Source of the DNA: Monosiga brevicollis MX1
Taxonomy: Eukaryota; Opisthokonta; Choanoflagellata; Craspedida; Salpingoecidae
Length of the DNA: 12,087 nucleotides
NCBI RefSeq assembly: GCF_000002865.3
Contig: NW_001865081.1
Coordinates: forward strand, 158,659-170,745
Reading direction: 5' to 3'
Shown: positions 7,446-12,087 of the stretch, one piece after another
Position numbering within the stretch: the first letter of the stretch is position 1
How the letters are laid out: each line of letters begins with the position of its first letter
Notes under the pieces: generated by a model
Told to the model about the DNA's origin: nothing
Databases searched by the model: none
Seen by the model: only the letters and a program-made list of their open reading frames with translations
Translations under genes and position numbers: made by a program

Positions 7446-9003
7446 ATTGATCGGGAGATCAGTCTGCTGATCCTCACCTATTTACTGCTGAGCAAGCTTC
7501 TGGAGCACAGGCTGAGCAGCTGGCTGGAGCAGCGGCGCAAGCTGGACACGCCCGACGACTTTGCTGCATTTCGTCAACAAACGACCACGTACCTGTATCG
7601 GTCAACGCTTGGGGCACGCCGCGACCTTCTGGATGACGACGGTTGTAATTCAGCGACTCTTGGCCGAGACGACCAGCGCCCTTGGCAGCCTGATCCATAC
7701 TCAAGTTTGGCACTCTGGAGACACAGCCGAGCAAATGACCATGTGCAAACCAAGATGTCGTCTCGACTGATGCATCGAGTGGACTCGCATCAATGGCATG
7801 CTTTGTTTGGACTAGATGGCAAAGAGCAGTATGGCCGAGTTGACAGCAACCCGAGAAGCATTGGAAGTTTGCTATATTCCAACAGTTGGAACTCGGTGAC
7901 TGACCTCTCGCCGGAGGCGAATCCTGTTGTTGTTATTGTTGTTGTTGTTGCTGACGTGTGGTGTTTGTGTGCAGGTGTGTGAGGCGACGAGCGATTTGTA
8001 CAAGGAATCATGGGCCTGCTTGCAACAAATCTCAAGCAGCGCCCAACTCTCTTCAGCGCCGGGCAGAGTGTGCAACGCCCAAGTTGTCGGGCCAGTCATT
8101 GACGTTTTGTGCGACACACCCGAGCTCGTGTCAGAGGTGTTGCTTGCTGATATAGTTACAATTATATTCTTTTTATTTTGACAAGCCGTGTGGTTTGAAT
8201 CTATTGTGTGACTAGGTGGCTGAACCGCAGCAGCAACTGAGTGCTGACGGGCTAGGACCAGGTAACGCCGCAGGGCAGCGGGTGGCGCGTGTGCAGAACC
8301 CCGTGCGGTGGGAGCGCCACAACATCAAGCGACGGGAGATCCTGCACCGCCTCACAAGATAGGAGCACTATAATCGACTTGTAACCACCACCTCGGACGC
8401 GCTCTCGGGCTGTCCAGCTTTGCTTCGAGATACGCCCTGTCAAGAGCGTTTGCTGCTTCATGCCCGAGCGATTTCTGCTGGACAAGATTGTGCGCTTTGG
8501 CCTCGATCATAGCTTTGCCGGCAGCCGCGCGGGCTTTCACAAATTATGTTCTTGGCGTTTACTTGGCCGACCATTTTTGGCAAGGTGGTGTTTGAAATTG
8601 CGACTGATTTGATCGGAATGCGCTGCTGTTATGATGTCGGATGCGCTTTTGTGTATGACTTTAGAGATCATCAGTACACCTATGGTGGACTCGACGGCAA
8701 ACGCATGCTCGTTGTTATGCGAGTTTTGTTGGGTCATGCCTATGTCCATGAATCACCTCCCTGTGGAGCACTGGCCCCACCGCTCTTGCCAGACGCGTCC
8801 GACAATGAGCGGTGCGTTGGACAGACCCGGCTTTGACACGTTGCATGTTGGTTCTGAGCCGCGAGTGCTTCTGGCTGGCTTTTGACTTGATATGTGCTTT
8901 TGCTACAGATATCGCGACACGGCGTAGCGGATTCTGCCCGGTGGTCATCTACGACAATACCCAAATCTATCCCGAGCTGGTGGTGTACTACACGGCCCTT
9001 TAG
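7446..9003 (+). pseudogene. Decayed third copy: linker remnant, kinase tail and PARP
   Basis: An open frame from 7446 resembles the main gene's linker: LEQRRKLDT...FRQQ and STLGAR against [18 protein letters not shown] and EQSTLGAR, with a deletion between the blocks. The ankyrin exons and catalytic kinase core are not recognisable. Relic exons at 7975-8136 (ATSDLYKE, LCDTPELVSE), 8216-8584, 8665-8811 and 8909-9003 match main-gene exons 7-10, with splice sites at equivalent places. Lesions: a one-base shift inside the kinase-tail exon (about 8008-8015); a TAG at 8360-8362 where the main gene has a glutamine codon; a deletion just after the catalytic histidine (LLHA in place of LLHGI); a shift before the readable LGVYLAD; and in the last exon a deletion plus a TAG near 8921-8926 and FCPVVIYDN replacing the HEVIVFEN glutamate. 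It still ends ELVVYYTAL-stop. Not expected to make an active enzyme. Confidence 0.8.
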
Positions 9004-9094
9004 GTTGCTCGTGCCATGTGCTGTCTGTTGGCTTCACCTTCCTCGTCCCTGTCTGCTTGTGCTTGTCACCAGTCGTGCAAGCACGCGCAGAGCC

Positions 9095-9488
9095 ATGAAG
9101 CGACCTGCACACAAATTTCAGTGGCGGTGGGGATCGGGTCGTTATTTGGCTACAGGCTCCAAGTACGTGTACTTCTCGCCGAAATGGCAACTTGGCAACC
9201 CGCTTCAGTCTTGCGTCAAGCTGACAAATGTTGTGTGGTGTGCCGTGCACTTCTGCTGGCAGGGATAGCCGGGTCTTCATCTGGACCACTGACTCGTACC
9301 AACAACTGCATGAGCTGCACGGTCACAGTGATGGTGAGTGCAGCATCGGTCTTCCTCCGACCACTCGCCATGATGGACGAGGCCATGGACTCTTCCACTC
9401 TTTTGGGCCATTTCTGGTACATTATATTGTAGGTGTATCAGGACTAGCATGGCACCCCAAAGAGGCCACGTTGGCTTTTAATTTGGAA
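9095..9488 (+). CDS. WD40-repeat protein fragment (three exons, 3' end unresolved)
   Basis: Exons 9095-9162, 9263-9333 and 9433-9488 join with GT...AG introns (100 and 99 bp) into a continuous frame: an [19 protein letters not shown]-type blade, [21 protein letters not shown], then [30 protein letters not shown] followed by HGHSDGV-GLAWHP is a typical WD40 blade and the start of the next. The GLAWHP step loosely recalls WDHD1/Ctf4-type propellers, but this short piece cannot settle the family. A consensus donor (gtaagc) at 9489 leads into a microsatellite, and no convincing next exon follows. The ATG at 9095 is the first possible start; an upstream exon joined at the cag before it is equally possible. 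It starts about 90 bp after the decayed PARP copy. Confidence 0.6.
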
Positions 9489-10277
9489 GTAAGCGAGATG
9501 GACAAGGCCATCCGCGTGTCTCTGCGTGCGTGTCTGTGTCTGTGTCTGTGTCTGTGTCTGTGTCTATGTCTGTGTGTCTGTGTGTCTGTGTGTGTGTCTG
9601 TGTGTCTGTGTCTGTGTGTCTGTGTGTCTGTGTGTCTGTGTGTCTGTGTGTCTGTGTGTCTGTGTGTGTGTCTACGTATGTGTCTGCATCTCTCTCCGTG
9701 AGTCCCTCTTGTGTCTGTGTCTGTGTACCTCTCTGTATCTCCTTGTGAGACTCTCTGTGAGTCGCTCAGTGCCACTGCCGCCGCTGTGCCGCTGTGTTGT
9801 TGAGTTCACACACACACACACAGAGAGTGACTTCTTGTAATTTTGAAAATCCGGTATTTTCAATCTGGCCGAGCCTCAAGCGGCAGTGCAAAAAGGGATT
9901 AATTTCGGGGTCTATATCGAGCTGTATGTTTCATTTCATAACCAGTCTACTCAGTTTTTGAAGCTGCATCGAATGGTGCCGATTTTATTGCTGTAGCATG
10001 CGGCCTTTTGGTTATACATGTGTGCAGATTGGTGAACTGAGCATGCCGAGCTTGACTGCTGCATGGAGAAGATGTAGCTGGGCTATTAGCCAACGGGATG
10101 AGAACATGGCCCGATACCGCGCTCAACCGACTCATTGGGCATGATCTGTTGGATACACTTTGCTGTGACAATTGTCGGGACGGAAACAATCATGATCAAG
10201 TCGCGAAACAACAAATTTAGCGATTGGAGGCTTCACAACAGGGGGCCTGGCGAAAAGCAGCAAGACGTACCAACAAA
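9489..10277. other. Microsatellite-rich intron or intergenic region
   Basis: This begins as a spliceable intron of the WD40 fragment. It holds the TGTGTC/TGTG repeat (about 9533-9672), a CA run (about 9807-9822) and an 8-bp perfect inverted repeat (9843-9863). After about 9870 no coding feature is convincing on either strand up to the possible end of the minus-strand locus at 10278. Confidence 0.5.
9533..9672. repeat. TGTGTC / TGTG microsatellite
   Basis: About 140 bases of interspersed TGTGTC and TGTGTGTC units with few interruptions, lying inside the probable third intron of the WD40 fragment. Long open frames on both strands here are artefacts of the repeat. Confidence 0.95.
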
Positions 10278-10816
10278 TCACCACCACACTGCTGCCTTGT
10301 ACTGCTGAAATGATACAGGACATGCCTTGAAGATGTCCTCAATCTCGTCTGCATTTATGCAGCTTGCCTCGTAAAGACTGATGCTCGTCAAGGGGGGCTC
10401 TCCTCCGGGTCGTGCCAGGATCGGACCCAAAAATTAAATTCCTTTGCACTTGTGTAATCTTGGGCAGGCTCATCTTCTTCAGTGGGTAGTGGGGGATGAA
10501 GTGCATGTAAACTTGAGGAACCAGCTGCTTCACTCGAGGCTGGATGGCTGGCTGTCGCCGGATGTATTTCCGGGCTTGTGTCCGGCGAGGCAGCAGTCAT
10601 TCTATTGGAGTGCAAGCATCGACCACCTGCCAGATCCCTCTGGAAGGATTGCATCAATGTACTTGACGATGTGCAGCTGCCGCCGCCCGTCGAGGAACCC
10701 TCTCGTACACTCTGGGTGTGTTTAGCCACCAGATTATAAGAACGGTCCCGCTGACCGTGAGTGGCATTTTCTTTTGGATATTTCCCTTTCTGTTTTCTAT
10801 CGTTCTCTCCTGTGAG
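10278..10816 (-). other. Possible 3' coding segments of the SAP-domain locus
   Basis: After a usable acceptor (ctctcacag, minus strand, near 10817), a frame runs to 10388 through KENATHGQRDRSYNLVAKHTQ and a Ser/Thr-rich stretch to KEFNFWVRSWHDPEE. A second frame then reads LTSISLYEASCINADEIED, FKACPVSFQQYKAAVWW and stops at 10278-10280. The switch falls near a run of six C (minus strand), so a frameshift, sequencing error or intron may separate them. No domain is recognised, and the link to the SAP exon is inferred from strand and position only. Confidence 0.35.
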
Positions 10817-10836
10817 AGAAGTGCAATTGAACCGCT

Positions 10837-11286
10837 TTACTGTCTCAGCTCAAATCGTCTTTCAATACATTCCTCGTCGCCAAAACGCCGAGGCATTGAA
10901 GTCTGGTCCTCTACCTCGTCTGTGAATGTGTCATGCTCATTGGCTCGAGTACTCAAGCCATTTTGAACTTCTTTTGACCGAGAAAGACCTGTTGCTTGCC
11001 TCAAACGCTCAATCAGCCTGGCCTTATTGCCAAACACGCAAAGGCCTTGGCGACGACAAGCACCTCGAAGGCCCACGAGGGTAAGTGTATCAATATTCAG
11101 AGCTTGCATCCAATCCTTGTTCTCGTTCATTGCTTTTGCTCGCGTGGGCTCTTTGTTGCGCCGGGAAGAGGTGTCGGAGTGACGCCGGAGCAATTGAGCG
11201 AGAGAGTCGCCCTCACCCAGGAGGCTTTGTGGCCCACGAACCGGAACGCGTCGCTGGCTGTGTCGTACTGCTACATGAGTAAGACT
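10837..11286 (-). CDS. SAP-domain protein, exon or partial gene
   Basis: On the minus strand an open frame begins just after a possible acceptor (tttgtttag, about 11287) and runs to a stop at 10837. It contains LTLVGLRGACRRQGL followed by GNKARLIERL (about 11002-11085), the helix-extension-helix pattern of a SAP domain, a DNA-binding module of chromatin and RNA-processing proteins. A methionine at 11130 (MNENKDW) could start a shorter protein of 97 residues, but the frame reads smoothly upstream (SLLGEGDSLAQLLRRHSD), so this is more likely an internal exon. Downstream of the SAP the sequence is acidic/polar and may splice onward instead of ending at 10837. The function beyond nucleic-acid binding is unknown. 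Confidence 0.6.
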   Translation of the reverse strand, partial: SLTHVAVRHSQRRVPVRGPQSLLGEGDSLAQLLRRHSDTSSRRNKEPTRAKAMNENKDWMQALNIDTLTLVGLRGACRRQGLCVFGNKARLIERLRQATGLSRSKEVQNGLSTRANEHDTFTDEVEDQTSMPRRFGDEECIERRFELRQ

Positions 11287-12085
11287 CTAAACAAACATGG
11301 CCTGCAGCGATGCAAATGCTCTCGTGCTGCTCCTGTAGGCGTGCTTGGAGGACCGACAACTTGATTGCATTTTTGTTGGCCCAGGCACGAGCGGTACGCG
11401 GGGAAGTGTTTGCGGAGGCGGGTCGAGCGGGGGAAATATCGGACTGGTGCGCTTGAGTTGGCCTTCCAGATGCAGGACTGGGCAGCGCAGAGCCAGGTGT
11501 AGAGGGAGGTGCGTTCAGCATAGGATCGATGTCTCTGGATTTAGCTGCTATGCCAGCATGTCGAAAGGCTCTAGCCATCCGATCCGGCTTTTGACGCTGT
11601 GCGTGAATGGCGACGTAAAGGATGTGAATCTCGTCGCCCACCGTCAACGAGCTGACTCAAGTGAGCCCGCAGCTCGTCTTGCGCCCTTGCACTAACCAGA
11701 TCAACACCAAATTCCTCGAGTTTATAAAACCATTGCTCTTGCAGCACAGACGAAAACAGTCTGACACCGGCTTGGGCGTCTGCCGCACGTCGACGAAATG
11801 CGCACTCACGGTGACTGAGTGGTCGGTAAGCTGCATATCGAGAATCGGTTCTCTTGCGCATGATACTCCTCTCCCACGGCAAACGGCAAGCAGCTCGTTC
11901 ATCCGCTGTATGCCATCATTGCGCGTACGGGAGCGATTCATGCGGCTCGTTGATCGAATATACTCGGCTCTCAAAGCTTGATCCTCCCGAGTGCAGAGTG
12001 CTCGACCGTCATGGGCCGTGTCTTGTTGGTATCCGTTGCGAGTACGCGCGGTATGAATTTCATTTGGGGTCGCATCGTACGCAGT
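11213..12085 (-). other. Upstream coding-like segments of the SAP locus (partial, frame-broken)
   Basis: From the right edge a minus-strand frame is open from 12085 to 11657 (ALRAEYIRSTSRMNRSRT, MNELLAVC, LDMQLTDHSVTVSAHFVDV). A second frame (11882-11571) carries LFSSVLQEQWFYKLEEFGVD and ARAQDELRAHLSQL. The first frame resumes at 11647-11213 (VGDEIHILYVAIHAQRQKPD, then a Pro/Ser-rich low-complexity stretch). All three look protein-like but cannot be joined without frameshifts or introns I cannot place. The 5' end lies beyond the window. No known domain is recognised here. Confidence 0.4.
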
Positions 12086-12087
12086 TC

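Noticed and set aside
7474-7734. Minus-strand open frame with Ala/Cys-rich segment
   Set aside because: The plus strand here matches the linker of the main gene (LEQ-RKLDT, STLGAR), so the minus frame is a shadow.
9422-9840. Cys/Val/Ser and His/Thr/Asp repeat proteins on both strands
   Set aside because: They are translations of the TGTGTC microsatellite.
10996-11364. Plus-strand open frame
   Set aside because: It is antisense to the SAP exon, and only the minus strand shows a recognisable domain.

Overview
The window looks like nuclear DNA from a unicellular eukaryote. Its genes are cut by short introns (about 80-120 bp, one of 579 bp) with GT...AG ends and mostly phase-0 junctions. Intergenic DNA and introns carry microsatellites and long homopolymer runs, and the recognisable domains are eukaryotic (ankyrin, protein kinase, PARP, WD40, SAP). 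GC-rich exons, compact introns and unusual kinase fusions would suit a choanoflagellate or a related holozoan protist. That placement is an inference.

The centre (2053-6871, plus strand) is one ten-exon gene. It joins an N-terminal ankyrin repeat stack, a long helical linker, a TKL-like protein kinase domain and a C-terminal PARP-type ADP-ribosyltransferase domain with its H-Y-E residues present. The three central ankyrin exons sit in near-identical exon-plus-intron units of about 212 bp. Between kinase tail and PARP the reading frame shifts, so as sequenced the PARP is out of frame unless an alternative splice is used.

The gene belongs to a tandem array. Bases 1-22 are the last codons of an upstream paralogue (VVYYTA-stop). 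Positions 7446-9003 hold a decayed third copy that keeps a piece of the linker and the kinase tail/PARP exons with conserved intron positions, but has a premature stop, frameshifts and a lost catalytic glutamate. A block of about 120 bp is repeated downstream of the first and second copies (294-412 and 7178-7288).

The left intergenic region (23-2052) holds a degenerate 65-bp direct repeat, an AT-rich 417-bp MITE-like element with terminal inverted repeats (1130-1546) and simple repeats. To the right of the array lie three exons of a WD40-repeat protein (9095-9488), which run into a TGTGTC microsatellite. From about 10280 to the right edge is a minus-strand locus with a SAP domain; its exon structure is only partly resolved.

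Functionally, the main gene reads as a one-polypeptide sensor/effector: ankyrin repeats for binding a target, a kinase for phosphorylation and a PARP for ADP-ribosylation. This role is inferred from domain content only.
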